Assembly (NCBI GenBank): GCA_903875575.1
Contig: CAIQWJ010000005.1
Coordinates: 123,914-187,913 of the forward strand
Reading direction: 5' to 3'
DNA: 64,000 nt
Source of the DNA: an uncultured Acidobacteriia bacterium
GTDB lineage: Bacteria; Acidobacteriota; Terriglobia; Bryobacterales; Bryobacteraceae
Part shown: piece after piece, positions 45,018 to 53,197 of the stretch
Numbering within the stretch: the first letter of the stretch is position 1
How the letters are laid out: every line of letters begins with the position of its first letter
Translations under genes and position numbers: made by a program
Notes under the pieces: generated by a model
Seen by the model: only the letters and a program-made list of their open reading frames with translations
What the model was told of the DNA's origin: nothing
Databases searched by the model: none

Positions 45018-46259
45018 CTACCAGAAATACGCCGCTTCAATCTTCGGTGGCCCCGAACTGCCTTTCACCACCACCGTCGATAGCACCACCTGCAGATTCT
45101 TGCTTTTCCAACCGGCCGGAACAAAAGCTTCCAGCTTCCTGATCTGGTCCGGATCGGTGATAAACTCGCCCGCCACTTCCGTCCCGTGCGCTCCCAGACC
45201 TCCCGCAATCACCACCACCTGCTCCACCTGCGGGTCCAGCACTCGGGACACGATCGCATAATCCTTCTCGGATTCCCTCGCCGGATCGCTGCTCCGCGAC
45301 CAGTCCCGCCGCTCCGGATGCTGCCGGTCAATCACCGCAATCGGCCGGTTCGCGCTGTCCAACACGTAGTCGTATCGCAGCCTGTCCGTGAGCCGGCGTG
45401 TCCACGCATTATTGCCGGCGCCAATCAGGACAGTGGGGTCATTTCGCAAATCGGCGAGGCTGGTGGACGAGGAATCGAGGACACGATACTGCTCATGTCT
45501 CTGCCCCACGTAGCTCGCGACTCTCGCCAGCGCCAGCATGTCCGCCATCGCCACCCGATGCAGCAACGGATCGGCAGCCGCGGTTGTAGCCGCGGACCCA
45601 GCCTCGCCGTTCGCCGTTTGCCCGTCGCGCAACCCAACGCAGATCAGCACAGGACCTTCGGTCGCAAACACAGGATCCCAGAATTTCTGTAACGTGGTGG
45701 TTCCACCCAGTCCGGGAAAGAGCCAAAGCGAAAGCGCAACCAGCAAAGCACAGTTAAGGGCTATAAAAATGACGAAAGGAGTGACGCGGAAACGCCGCGC
45801 TACAGCGATTTCGTCCGGCATGTTTTCCACCACCGGACTCGCTACTACCGAAAGCTGTCGCGCACTGAGAATCTCTGAGGCCAGTCGAAACTGCGCGACA
45901 TAAGCGCCCGCCGGCACTTCAATGCGGATCTCGTCCTCATGCCCCGCTTCCATGTAGTACTGCGCCAGTCGCTTGCGCACTTCCCCCGCGGCCGTGCGAA
46001 CCACATGGTCGGAATTCGTATCGTAATCCGGCGCCCGGCCAAAGACTTCGATACCGAGGATTCTTTCCTTAATGCCGTCGCCCCGCCCGTCCAGCGTTTG
46101 TTCCACAATGTATTTCAGCAACGCCGGATATCGCTTGCTGTTGCGAAACACGGAACTGCTCAAAATACGGTCAAGCTGACGAAGGACAGCGTCCCGCTCC
46201 AACTCGGTCTGAGGCGACCAGGTTCCGACAAGAACGGCAGTGGAGGGAGCGGAAGCCAA
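45018..46259 (-). CDS. One-TM protein with Solibacter-type N-terminal domain
   Basis: 413 residues, TTG start. The first 120 residues (L-D-R-I-L-S-S-S-V-F-R-N-S-K-R-Y ... V-R-K-R-L-A-Q-Y-Y ... E-V-P-A-G-A-Y-V) form a domain I associate with the large paralogous families of Solibacter-type acidobacteria, where it precedes a TM helix and variable sensor; it looks like a winged-helix transcriptional module. TM at about 155-177. The C-terminal 235 residues are probably extracytoplasmic with no recognised domain. A membrane-bound one-component regulator is an inference. Confidence 0.65.
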   Translation of the reverse strand: MASAPSTAVLVGTWSPQTELERDAVLRQLDRILSSSVFRNSKRYPALLKYIVEQTLDGRGDGIKERILGIEVFGRAPDYDTNSDHVVRTAAGEVRKRLAQYYMEAGHEDEIRIEVPAGAYVAQFRLASEILSARQLSVVASPVVENMPDEIAVARRFRVTPFVIFIALNCALLVALSLWLFPGLGGTTTLQKFWDPVFATEGPVLICVGLRDGQTANGEAGSAATTAAADPLLHRVAMADMLALARVASYVGQRHEQYRVLDSSSTSLADLRNDPTVLIGAGNNAWTRRLTDRLRYDYVLDSANRPIAVIDRQHPERRDWSRSSDPARESEKDYAIVSRVLDPQVEQVVVIAGGLGAHGTEVAGEFITDPDQIRKLEAFVPAGWKSKNLQVVLSTVVVKGSSGPPKIEAAYFW

Positions 46260-46426
46260 TACGAATCGAAGCCCTGCTTCTTTTTCAAGAATAGCATCGG
46301 CTTACTCAAACGCAGGCCTTTCGCAACGTAACGAATTGTGAGCATCTAACTGCGCGATAAGGCACAGGACAGGGTTGTGAAACCGCGCAGTCCTGCGCCA
46401 TCGCTCAAGTTAGTCGTACCGAATGA

Positions 46427-46753
46427 CTAGTTTGCAACTAACTTAGTGGTCGTGCCTTGGAGATCGATCGCATTGATAACTGTCGAGCCGTCCTTCGTGC
46501 TCGTTTCCACCGTAGTGTCATTGTACTTTTGAGTACCGTTTTCCACTTTCAGCGCCACTTTCAGGTCTTTCCCGTCGGGGTTAGTAATTACGGCAGTGGT
46601 GCCATTGACCTTCACGGAGTATTCGCCTTCCTTAAGCTTGAGCACACCCAGCGTCGCGGGCCCGGTCAGAGTAAAAGTGTACGATTTCGCGCTGGCGATT
46701 CCAACGACCAGTAACATCAACGCGCAAACTACAAGTATCGGCTTTCTCGTCAT
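46427..46753 (-). CDS. Small secreted protein of unknown function
   Basis: 108 residues from the ATG at 46753, with GAGGAG upstream. Signal peptide at 1-24 (V-V-G-I-A-S-A-K). The mature part is a short beta-rich domain (Y-T-F-T-L-T-G-P-A-T-L-G-V-L-K-L-K-E-G) common in acidobacterial hypothetical proteins. An in-frame GTG-type extension to 46834 is less likely. Single gene. Confidence 0.7.
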   Translation of the reverse strand: MTRKPILVVCALMLLVVGIASAKSYTFTLTGPATLGVLKLKEGEYSVKVNGTTAVITNPDGKDLKVALKVENGTQKYNDTTVETSTKDGSTVINAIDLQGTTTKLVAN

Positions 46754-46981
46754 GCAGTCAATCTCCTCGATAGCGATGCCTTGTGGCAGCGCCTGTTCGG
46801 AGTCTGGCGGAATGCGACCTGTTCCACAAGCCACCGACAGTCACAGATCGAATGGCGCATTTGTTTTCAGCGTATTGAAGCGGCATGCAAGTCACGTTCA
46901 TGACGGTATGAGACAACGCATTCATGTGCTGCAGACTCGCTGGCAGACCGACGACACGAGCCGAGGCCGTCGACCTGGTGG

Positions 46982-47602
46982 CTATTTGCTGAACCGATAC
47001 AACTGGGCGGGCCTGCCGTCGGAACTTTGCCGTTCCTTCGTCGGCTTAACAATCCCCTGTTGCAGAATCTTCCGTCGAAAGTTCCTCTTGTCGAGACTCT
47101 CGCCGGAGATCGCCTCGTGTACGGACTGAAGTTCCGTCAGTGTGAATTTGTCCGGCAGGAGTTCAAAACCAACATTTGTGTAGTTGAGTTTGTTCCGAAT
47201 TCGATTACATGCGTAGTCGATAATCTCACGGTGATCGAATGCCAGCTTCGGCAGATCGTCAACGGGAAACCAGGCGGCGTCCGTCGCATCCGTGCCCGAA
47301 TGCAGCGTCTGGATGTTCGGCACCAGCGCGTAATAGGCGATCGTGACGACACGTCCCCGCGGATCCCGCCCCGGAGCGCCAAACGTATATAACTGTTCGA
47401 GGTAGACCTTCTTTACCCCGGTCTCTTCGCATAGCTCGCGCGCGGCTGCCTCATCCAGCGACTCGTTCTCCGCCACGAAGCCCCCAGGAAGTGCGTAACC
47501 GCCTCGAAAAGGCAGCGCCAGACGCCGGATGAGCAGCACATGGAGCTGTCGCTCCCGAATGGTGAACAGAACGATATCGACGGTTACCAGCAACTTCGTC
47601 AT
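46982..47602 (-). CDS. Nudix hydrolase with C-terminal winged helix (NrtR-like)
   Basis: 206 residues from the ATG at 47602. The Nudix domain (1-140) has a complete box: G-x5-E-x7-R-E-x2-E-E-x-G. A C-terminal winged helix (about 145-206, F-T-L-T-E-L-Q-S-V-H-E, then K-R-N-F-R-R-K-I-L) matches NrtR repressors of NAD synthesis, in which an ADP-ribose-sensing Nudix domain is usually catalytically degenerate. Here the box looks active, so it may both cleave and sense NAD-derived metabolites. Ten bases downstream of the NAD-kinase-like gene. Confidence 0.88.
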   Translation of the reverse strand: MTKLLVTVDIVLFTIRERQLHVLLIRRLALPFRGGYALPGGFVAENESLDEAAARELCEETGVKKVYLEQLYTFGAPGRDPRGRVVTIAYYALVPNIQTLHSGTDATDAAWFPVDDLPKLAFDHREIIDYACNRIRNKLNYTNVGFELLPDKFTLTELQSVHEAISGESLDKRNFRRKILQQGIVKPTKERQSSDGRPAQLYRFSK

Positions 47603-47612
47603 ATTGTTATCT

Positions 47613-48533
47613 TCACGCAACCACCAGGTTCGCCTTCTCGGGTGCGATTCCAACCCGCGCAAAGGCTCCCGAATTGAAGTCAAGGTGGTCGGCTTCCGTA
47701 CCATCGGAAAAGATCACGCCGCCCACCGGCATCTGAGACTCCACCATCAATGGCGTCTCTCCCGATACAAGCCCCGCCACAATGCTGGCCTGAGATTGCA
47801 GGCTGGCGAACGGTTCACGAACAGCGAAAAAGAGCCGCTCATCTTCCCATTCCATTCTCATCGGCTGCACCGGCCCACCGCCAAGAAACGCCAGGATGCC
47901 TGCCGCTTCATTGAATATCGATGACATCCAGCCCGTGCTGCCGGCACCCGTCGAAACGATAATGCCGCTCGACGATTGATCTTCGCCTCGGCCCCCGGAT
48001 CGGATGCGATATCTCGCCGAGACATGGGTGCTTGCCCCGATAAACAGGTCGTTGAATGCCAACAGGCGCTGCCCATCCTGTAGCTTCGCCTCCGCCATGC
48101 TGACCGCTCGTAGTCGGGCCTTTCCCAGGAGCGCACGTTCCAGACTCTCGCGAAAAGAGGATGGCTGGAAGGGTAGCAATTTCCCGTCAAAGTGAGCGTG
48201 GTCAGGGTTGATCGCCAGAATCGGCTGCCCTTTGACGTATTTCGCCGCATTCGCCACAAGTCCGTCCTGTCCGAGCGTCACGACGAAATCGGTGGCCGCA
48301 AACAGGTAGGTGGGCACCAGACTTCTATCCATCTCCTGAACTTTGAGCCCGGTGCTGACCGCCCTTCTCACCACTTCCAGCGCGCGTTGGTAGGTATCGT
48401 GCTCGTCGACATAGCCGCTGAAGTCACCTCCCGCATGTTCAATGTAGAATTTCGCCTGCGCCCTCGTGTTGAAACGCGCCACCAGGTCGTCCAGTCGCGT
48501 CTTCCGCGTCACCAGCACAATCTTCTCGAACAT
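47613..48533 (-). CDS. NAD kinase-like protein
   Basis: 306 residues. The layout follows ATP-NAD kinase: T-L-G-Q-D-G-L replaces the G-G-D-G-T ATP motif near residue 89, N-D-L-F-I-G-A-S the N-E substrate motif near 160, and S-S-G-I-I-V-S-T-G-A-G-S-T-G-W the conserved NAD-binding block near 190. The change from GGDGT to GQDGL makes activity uncertain. Operon with an SPFH protein (4-base gap) and the NrtR-like Nudix gene strengthens a link with NAD(P) metabolism. Confidence 0.85.
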   Translation of the reverse strand: MFEKIVLVTRKTRLDDLVARFNTRAQAKFYIEHAGGDFSGYVDEHDTYQRALEVVRRAVSTGLKVQEMDRSLVPTYLFAATDFVVTLGQDGLVANAAKYVKGQPILAINPDHAHFDGKLLPFQPSSFRESLERALLGKARLRAVSMAEAKLQDGQRLLAFNDLFIGASTHVSARYRIRSGGRGEDQSSSGIIVSTGAGSTGWMSSIFNEAAGILAFLGGGPVQPMRMEWEDERLFFAVREPFASLQSQASIVAGLVSGETPLMVESQMPVGGVIFSDGTEADHLDFNSGAFARVGIAPEKANLVVA

Positions 48534-48537
48534 GTGG

Positions 48538-49506
48538 TCAACTCCTCTGGACTTGCGAGCCCATCAGTGTTCGCAGCAGGTCAGGTGAGATGTTGAGTTC
48601 GCCGATTTTCTGCGCGTTGCCCGCCAGTTCCTGGAACGCCATGGCAATCGTGTTGCGCGCGTCTCCGCCGTGGGGAGTCAGCGCCATCAACACTCGCCAA
48701 TCCAGGCCCTGTATCGGCGTGATCGCGGAGCGAAGCGCATACGCCCGGCTGTCTGCCTCCTTCCGCTCGTTTTCCGATTTCTGGTCGGTCAGTGCCGCCC
48801 TTTGAGTCTCCAGAGCGATTTCCGCATCAAGTTCATGCTCACGAATTTCGCGCTGCTTCGCCTGCACCAGCATTTCGGTCTGCAGTTCGTTTTCGCGAAT
48901 GCGCCGCTCCTGCTCAATCGCCGCATTCCGGCGGGTATATACGGCCTCGTCAGAGATGCGATTCAGCGCCTCACGAGCCTCGGCTTCAAGCGCTTTGGCC
49001 ATTTCCGGTGTCGGCTTCAGCGAAAGGATCGCGAGATTGAGAATCTCCAGACCGAGTTGCGTCACCTCCGCACTGGCCCTCAGTTGTTCCGTCACGCGCT
49101 GGGCCAGTTTCTCGCCATAGACGAGAGTCTGTCGCAGCGTCAGTTCCTGTATCGTGCCGCAGACCAGCGTCTGCAGCGCGTAGACCAGTCGCTCCGGCAG
49201 CTTCTGATATTGATCCCCAACGTAGCGGCCCTTGCCGTCAACCGTCAAATCCAGCATTGCGGCAGCTTTCTTTGGCTCCGCAATTCGATAAGTGATTTGC
49301 CCCTGCACCGTCACCGTCTGGAAGTCGACTGTCGACTCGTTGAAGACGAAAGGGCAGTTGGAACTCGCGAGCGGGACCGACACGGTCGTTGAGGACGGGG
49401 CGAAATAGAAGAACGACAGCCCTGTCCCTTCATGTGTCAGCTTCCCGCCTGAGAAGTGAAGTACGTAATCGGTTGGATTGGTCTTTCGATAGCCGATGCC
49501 TAACAT
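48538..49506 (-). CDS. SPFH/Band-7 domain protein
   Basis: 322 residues from the ATG at 49506, which has AAGGAG 6 bases upstream; the frame extends further but without an SPFH match. SPFH domain about 30-185, then a charged coiled coil (about 180-260). There is no N-terminal TM helix, unlike stomatins, so it may be peripheral. Such proteins form rings or scaffolds. First gene of SPFH - NADK-like - Nudix operon. Confidence 0.82.
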   Translation of the reverse strand: MLGIGYRKTNPTDYVLHFSGGKLTHEGTGLSFFYFAPSSTTVSVPLASSNCPFVFNESTVDFQTVTVQGQITYRIAEPKKAAAMLDLTVDGKGRYVGDQYQKLPERLVYALQTLVCGTIQELTLRQTLVYGEKLAQRVTEQLRASAEVTQLGLEILNLAILSLKPTPEMAKALEAEAREALNRISDEAVYTRRNAAIEQERRIRENELQTEMLVQAKQREIREHELDAEIALETQRAALTDQKSENERKEADSRAYALRSAITPIQGLDWRVLMALTPHGGDARNTIAMAFQELAGNAQKIGELNISPDLLRTLMGSQVQRS

Positions 49507-49516
49507 GTCCATCTCC

Positions 49517-49559
49517 TTAGTGTCTCTACAACACCAATATGGTGTCACAACTACACTAA
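49517..49559. promoter_or_regulatory. Nested dyad operator over promoter of SPFH-NADK-Nudix operon
   Basis: Outer arms TTAGTGT (49517-49523) and ACACTAA (49553-49559) and inner arms ACACCA and TGGTGT (49531-49536, 49540-49545) share the same centre at 49538. On the minus strand a TTGACA -35 overlaps the outer arm and the dyad ends 10 bases before the start codon, so a bound repressor would block transcription. The NrtR-like product is the obvious candidate. Confidence 0.6.
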
Positions 49560-49648
49560 TGTCAAGAAGAAACTTCAGGGAACCGCACCCTCCAGCGAAA
49601 CAGGACTCCGGCTGTTCACCGTCAGCCGGAATTCCATTGATGCATAAA

Positions 49649-49668
49649 ATACGATTTCATCGTATAAT
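49649..49668 (+). promoter_or_regulatory. Palindrome and -10 box of second AAA/DUF4143 gene
   Basis: ATACGAT TTC ATCGTAT (49649-49665) overlaps a consensus TATAAT at 49663-49668. Only 6 bases separate the -10 from the ATG at 49675. No consensus -35 is at ideal spacing. Confidence 0.6.
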
Positions 49669-49674
49669 TTGCAT

Positions 49675-50832
49675 ATGTGGATTCCCCGCGACGTCGAACC
49701 CCGGCTCCTGCGCTCCGCCAAAACCCGCCCCGTACTCGTCCTCACCGGAGCCCGGCAAACGGGCAAGACCTCCACTCTGCTGCGCCTGTTTCCAAAGTAT
49801 TCATTTGTCTCTCTGGACCTTCCCAGTGAAGGCGAACAGGCCGAGAAAGAACCTCGCCTCTTTCTCCAGCGCCATCCTCCGCCAGTCATCGTCGACGAAG
49901 TGCAATATGCGCCCGCACTTTTCCGGCACCTGAAAGTGGAGGTCGATGCCAACCGCGCGCGGAACGGTCAGTTTCTCCTCACGGGATCGCAGAAGTTCGC
50001 CCTCATGAAGAATGTTTCCGAATCGCTGGCGGGCAGGGTCGACATCGTGGAACTCGAAACCCTGTCGCTTTCCGAGATCAGGAACGCGCTGCCACAAACC
50101 AGCATCGAGACGGCCATCGTGCGCGGCGGCTTCCCCGAACTCTACGCCAATCCGGAGATTGATGCCACGGCTTTCTGCAACTCTTACCTGGTCACCTACC
50201 TCGAACGCGATGTCCGCGCCCTCGCCAACGTAGGCAGCCTTCGCGACTTCGAGAGGTTTCTTCGGGCGTGCGCGCTCCGGTCCGGCAACCTCCTGAATAA
50301 GGCCGACCTCGCGAGAGACGTGGGCATCGCCCCTTCCACCGCAAACCAGTGGCTATCCGTACTCGAAGCCTCCGGCCAAATCGTCTTGCTCGAACCGTGG
50401 TTCGCCAACCGCACCAAGTCCATGGTCAAGAGTCCGAAGCTCTACCTCGCCGATACAGGACTGCTTTGCACTCTGCTCAATATTCGTTCGGAGGAAGCCC
50501 TGCGCCAGTCTCCCATGTGTGGTGCAATCTGGGAAACGTTTGTCTTCGCTCAGCTTCGCCATCGTGAGCGCCAGGCCGGGCGCACCGGCAGCCTCTTCTT
50601 CTGGCGCGACAGAACCAGAGAAGTAGATTTTGTAGTGGATGCAGGCGGCTCCCTGGAATTACTGGAAGCTAAGTGGACCGAACTACCAGATCGCGGTGAT
50701 ACCGTCAATCTCAGCCACGTACGCGAGGCTCTGGGCAAGACGCGAGTCAAAGTTGCAGCGGTAGTCTCCCGCGCGCCGAATGCCTACCCGTTGGCCGAAG
50801 GGTTTCGGGCGATACCGGTGACGGACTTGTAG
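49675..50832 (+). CDS. AAA_14 / DUF4143 ATPase, second copy
   Basis: 385 residues. Walker A G-A-R-Q-T-G-K-T at 25-32, Walker B P-V-I-V-D-E-V-Q near 70, sensor L-L-T-G-S-Q. DUF4143 with S-P-K-L-Y-L-A-D-T-G-L-L and a V-D-F-V-V-D PD-(D/E)XK-like segment at the C-terminus, followed by E-A-K-W. Same domain architecture as the 21727-22935 gene but clearly diverged. The start codon is 6 bases after the -10 hexamer, so the message is probably leaderless. A TTG 6 bases upstream is in frame but would fall at the expected transcription start. Confidence 0.88.
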   Translation: MWIPRDVEPRLLRSAKTRPVLVLTGARQTGKTSTLLRLFPKYSFVSLDLPSEGEQAEKEPRLFLQRHPPPVIVDEVQYAPALFRHLKVEVDANRARNGQFLLTGSQKFALMKNVSESLAGRVDIVELETLSLSEIRNALPQTSIETAIVRGGFPELYANPEIDATAFCNSYLVTYLERDVRALANVGSLRDFERFLRACALRSGNLLNKADLARDVGIAPSTANQWLSVLEASGQIVLLEPWFANRTKSMVKSPKLYLADTGLLCTLLNIRSEEALRQSPMCGAIWETFVFAQLRHRERQAGRTGSLFFWRDRTREVDFVVDAGGSLELLEAKWTELPDRGDTVNLSHVREALGKTRVKVAAVVSRAPNAYPLAEGFRAIPVTDL

Positions 50833-51144
50833 CACGCCTGCGAGCCAACGTGGGATGTCATCGCCCGGCCGGAGTATCTGCTGGCACAAATCTCCGGGCC
50901 GCGCGCTTTCATGATCGCTCCACCTGCGGCTTGGACAAGTGGCTGGGTCGAAATGCTGCAACCGCACGAAGAATGCGCTCGCGCCCGGCACGATTTCAGC
51001 ACTTCACACGAGAATTGATGGTAACCCTTCAGCGGTAATGCCTCAGTGGGAGTTGCCCCTGGTACCGGGCCGCTGAGGGAAGTGCAAAATGATGCAGCGG
51101 GGGCGTTGGCCTTGTATAGTCATAGTGAGCAAGTGCTCAGGTGA
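50833..51144. other. 312-base spacer without a supported gene
   Basis: Short frames on both strands lack ribosome sites and family features. Contains a long-loop inverted repeat (CCTCAG ... CTGAGG, about 51042-51078), and at its right end a TATAGT hexamer (51115-51120) followed by a palindrome next to the downstream gene. Confidence 0.5.
51126..51139 (+). promoter_or_regulatory. Palindrome just upstream of zinc-finger hypothetical gene
   Basis: TGAGCA AG TGCTCA, perfect, 6 bases after a TATAGT -10-like hexamer and 5 bases before the ATG at 51145. Candidate operator at the transcription start. Confidence 0.4.
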
Positions 51145-51786
51145 ATGCGACCAACTGAATCTCTCAGCCCAAGACATCCGACTTGTCTGGCGGTATTAAC
51201 ACTCGTGTCGGACCTCGAGGCCTGCCTTCGAGAGCTTTCCGAGATTGACTCCGCCCCGGAAGGTAGGCCTCTTGGGCTGTACCAATTGATCGAAGAGCAC
51301 AAGGATAAGGCAACTTTTTTTGATTATTGGGGCGTCCACAGCGCAAGATTCATCCGTAACCGAATCGCGCACCGTGACCAGCGCCCGGGAGCACCGCCGC
51401 TTTCACTACCGGAAGTCGAGCGTGCGAAGGCAACCTTCGAGTACGCCTTAAGAGAAATCCTCCCCTTGTGTTCGCGTCGATTGCAGGACGAAATCGGCGG
51501 TGAAGCGCCGGCGAGGCAAAATGATGTTCCTGAGATCGGTGGCAGTAAGCCGCACCTTTTACAATCGAGCCCACGAAATGTCGCCACCGCCCAGCCTGGG
51601 AAAGTCGAAAATGTGTGTCCTGAATGTGGGCACCAGTTCAAAGGCAAGGGATTCGATGGAATCGATGCCCACTGGCGTGCCAAACACGAAGCGCTTATGC
51701 CGTACGAGGAGGCGTGGCCGTTGATTCGATCTGGAACCTACAGTCGCTTGGGACACCAAAACACTTTTAAAGGAAATGCAGGTTAA
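51145..51786 (+). CDS. Hypothetical protein with C-terminal C2H2-like zinc finger
   Basis: 213 residues. The first 120 residues are helical with H-S-A-R-F-I-R-N-R-I-A-H-R (about 65-77), the R-N-x-x-A-H pattern of HEPN-like or DUF4145-like domains, followed by a disordered linker. The C-terminus has C-P-E-C-G-H-Q-F and H-W-R-A-K-H, a C2H2-type finger (about 164-186). The RNxxxH-like motif could suggest an RNase, but this is unproven. Codon use is less GC-biased than in the core genes, in line with an accessory segment. Confidence 0.6.
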   Translation: MRPTESLSPRHPTCLAVLTLVSDLEACLRELSEIDSAPEGRPLGLYQLIEEHKDKATFFDYWGVHSARFIRNRIAHRDQRPGAPPLSLPEVERAKATFEYALREILPLCSRRLQDEIGGEAPARQNDVPEIGGSKPHLLQSSPRNVATAQPGKVENVCPECGHQFKGKGFDGIDAHWRAKHEALMPYEEAWPLIRSGTYSRLGHQNTFKGNAG

Positions 51787-51851
51787 GGGCCACAGCTGCC
51801 TCGGTCGGAACTTCGAAACAGGCCGACTGGCGATAACCGCTAAATAAGAGG

Positions 51852-52634
51852 ATGAAGAATCAATACTTCGGCGACCGGCGCGATTTTTTCAAGTACGACC
51901 TGCTACTTGATCTCGTGGAAGGCCATGGCAGCCGGAAACTTACCTTCATTCCGATGCTCACGCCCAACGATGGTTCGGCCGAAGGGACACTGACCCACTA
52001 CGATTGCGGCGAGCGTCGCCAATCGCTTTGCGAATTCCTTCAGGCTGCAGTCACTTCACGGCAGAGAGATATCCGACTGCTGCACCAGATCATGCCGCAA
52101 TTCCAAGTGGAGTTCCGGTGCCACTGTGACAATCATTACTTGCTGAATCAGGATCGGGATCGGTACTTCGACTCCCTGCCCCCGGAATGGCTTGCCGAAT
52201 CGGTCGTCTTCCTGGACCCCGATATCGGCCTTCAGACTGGCAATAATGGTTATATGAGAAGAAAGGGCTTCGAAAAATACCTGACGTACGCTGAACTCAG
52301 TCGCGTATGTTCTCGCACATCCGGCAGCAGCGTCGTCATCGTCTATCAGCACCTGCAAAGAAACGCCAAACGGCACCTCAGCGATTTGGAGCATCGGCTT
52401 GAAGATTTGAGGGCGCATATTCCGGCGGCGGGCCTTTGGGCTATTCGACAAGGCGACCTGGCATTCCTGATACTTATCCAGGATCGAATGCGGGCGCGTC
52501 AAATCGAGCATTCTCTGGCGACACATGCACGTCGACATGGTCTTCAACTGATCCAGACACCCGCTTCTTCCTGTTCTCTGGACGCCAAGCTCAGTGAGTT
52601 AAGTATTTCTGTCCCATCAAATCAGGTACGATGA
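51852..52634 (+). CDS. Uncharacterised protein (K-N-Q-Y-F-G-D family)
   Basis: 260 residues, ATG with AAGAGG directly upstream. The opening M-K-N-Q-Y-F-G-D-R-R-D-F-F-K-Y-D-L-L and the central V-V-F-L-D-P-D-I-G-L and V-V-I-V-Y-Q-H-L motifs match a widespread uncharacterised family I recognise only by these features; the D-P-D-x-G strand looks like the active edge of a Rossmann-type enzyme. Located between accessory genes. Function unknown. Confidence 0.65.
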   Translation: MKNQYFGDRRDFFKYDLLLDLVEGHGSRKLTFIPMLTPNDGSAEGTLTHYDCGERRQSLCEFLQAAVTSRQRDIRLLHQIMPQFQVEFRCHCDNHYLLNQDRDRYFDSLPPEWLAESVVFLDPDIGLQTGNNGYMRRKGFEKYLTYAELSRVCSRTSGSSVVIVYQHLQRNAKRHLSDLEHRLEDLRAHIPAAGLWAIRQGDLAFLILIQDRMRARQIEHSLATHARRHGLQLIQTPASSCSLDAKLSELSISVPSNQVR

Positions 52635-52638
52635 ATGC

Positions 52639-52869
52639 ATGACGGTTGAGACGATCAAGGATCTGATCGAACACTTGCCCCCGGACGATCAGGCCACACT
52701 GGCTGGTTGGCTCGGTAAACGCGACATGCGCGTCTGGGCAGATCAGATTGAGAGCGATTTTTCTGAAGGCGGAGCCGGACTCTCGTTGCTCAGCGAGGTC
52801 GACGCCGCCATCGATTCAGGCGATCTGACCGCGTTCAGGGTCAGTCGGCCACGCAGTCTTTTCGACTAG
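52639..52869 (+). CDS. Predicted antitoxin of TA pair 2
   Basis: 76 residues, 4 bases after the preceding gene. Short helical N-terminus (V-E-T-I-K-D-L-I-E-H-L-P-P-D-D-Q) and flexible acidic C-terminus, as in antitoxins of addiction modules. Followed 22 bases later by a RelE/ParE-like gene. Confidence 0.5.
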   Translation: MTVETIKDLIEHLPPDDQATLAGWLGKRDMRVWADQIESDFSEGGAGLSLLSEVDAAIDSGDLTAFRVSRPRSLFD

Positions 52870-52891
52870 GCACGGCTGCGGAAAACATCAC

Positions 52892-53155
52892 TTGCGCTCA
52901 ATTCCCTTTCCGCCCTTTTGGCGCCTTTACGCGGCATTGCCTGCGGAGGTTCAAAAACAAGCCGACAAGCAATTCGCACTGTTTGAGTCAAACCCGCGAC
53001 ACCCTTCGCTCGGATTTGAAAAAAAGGGCGAGGTGTACACGGTCGAAATCGGCAGATCGTGGCGAGCGATAGCGCGCCGCAGGGAAGACGCATTGTACTG
53101 GTTCTGGATCGGGTCGCACGAGGACTACAACAAGATGCTTCGCCGTTGTCAATAA
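52892..53155 (+). CDS. RelE/ParE-type toxin of TA pair 2
   Basis: 87 residues, TTG start. P-R-H-P-S-L-G-F-E-K, then Y-T-V-E-I-G-R-S-W-R-A-I-A-R and the final W-I-G-S-H-E-D-Y-N-K form the strand order and His-Asp-Tyr tail typical of RelE/ParE-like toxins. Confidence 0.72.
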   Translation: MRSIPFPPFWRLYAALPAEVQKQADKQFALFESNPRHPSLGFEKKGEVYTVEIGRSWRAIARRREDALYWFWIGSHEDYNKMLRRCQ

Positions 53156-53197
53156 AGAATTCATGTCAGCGACCGAGCCCGTCTCCATTGAGCCCCC

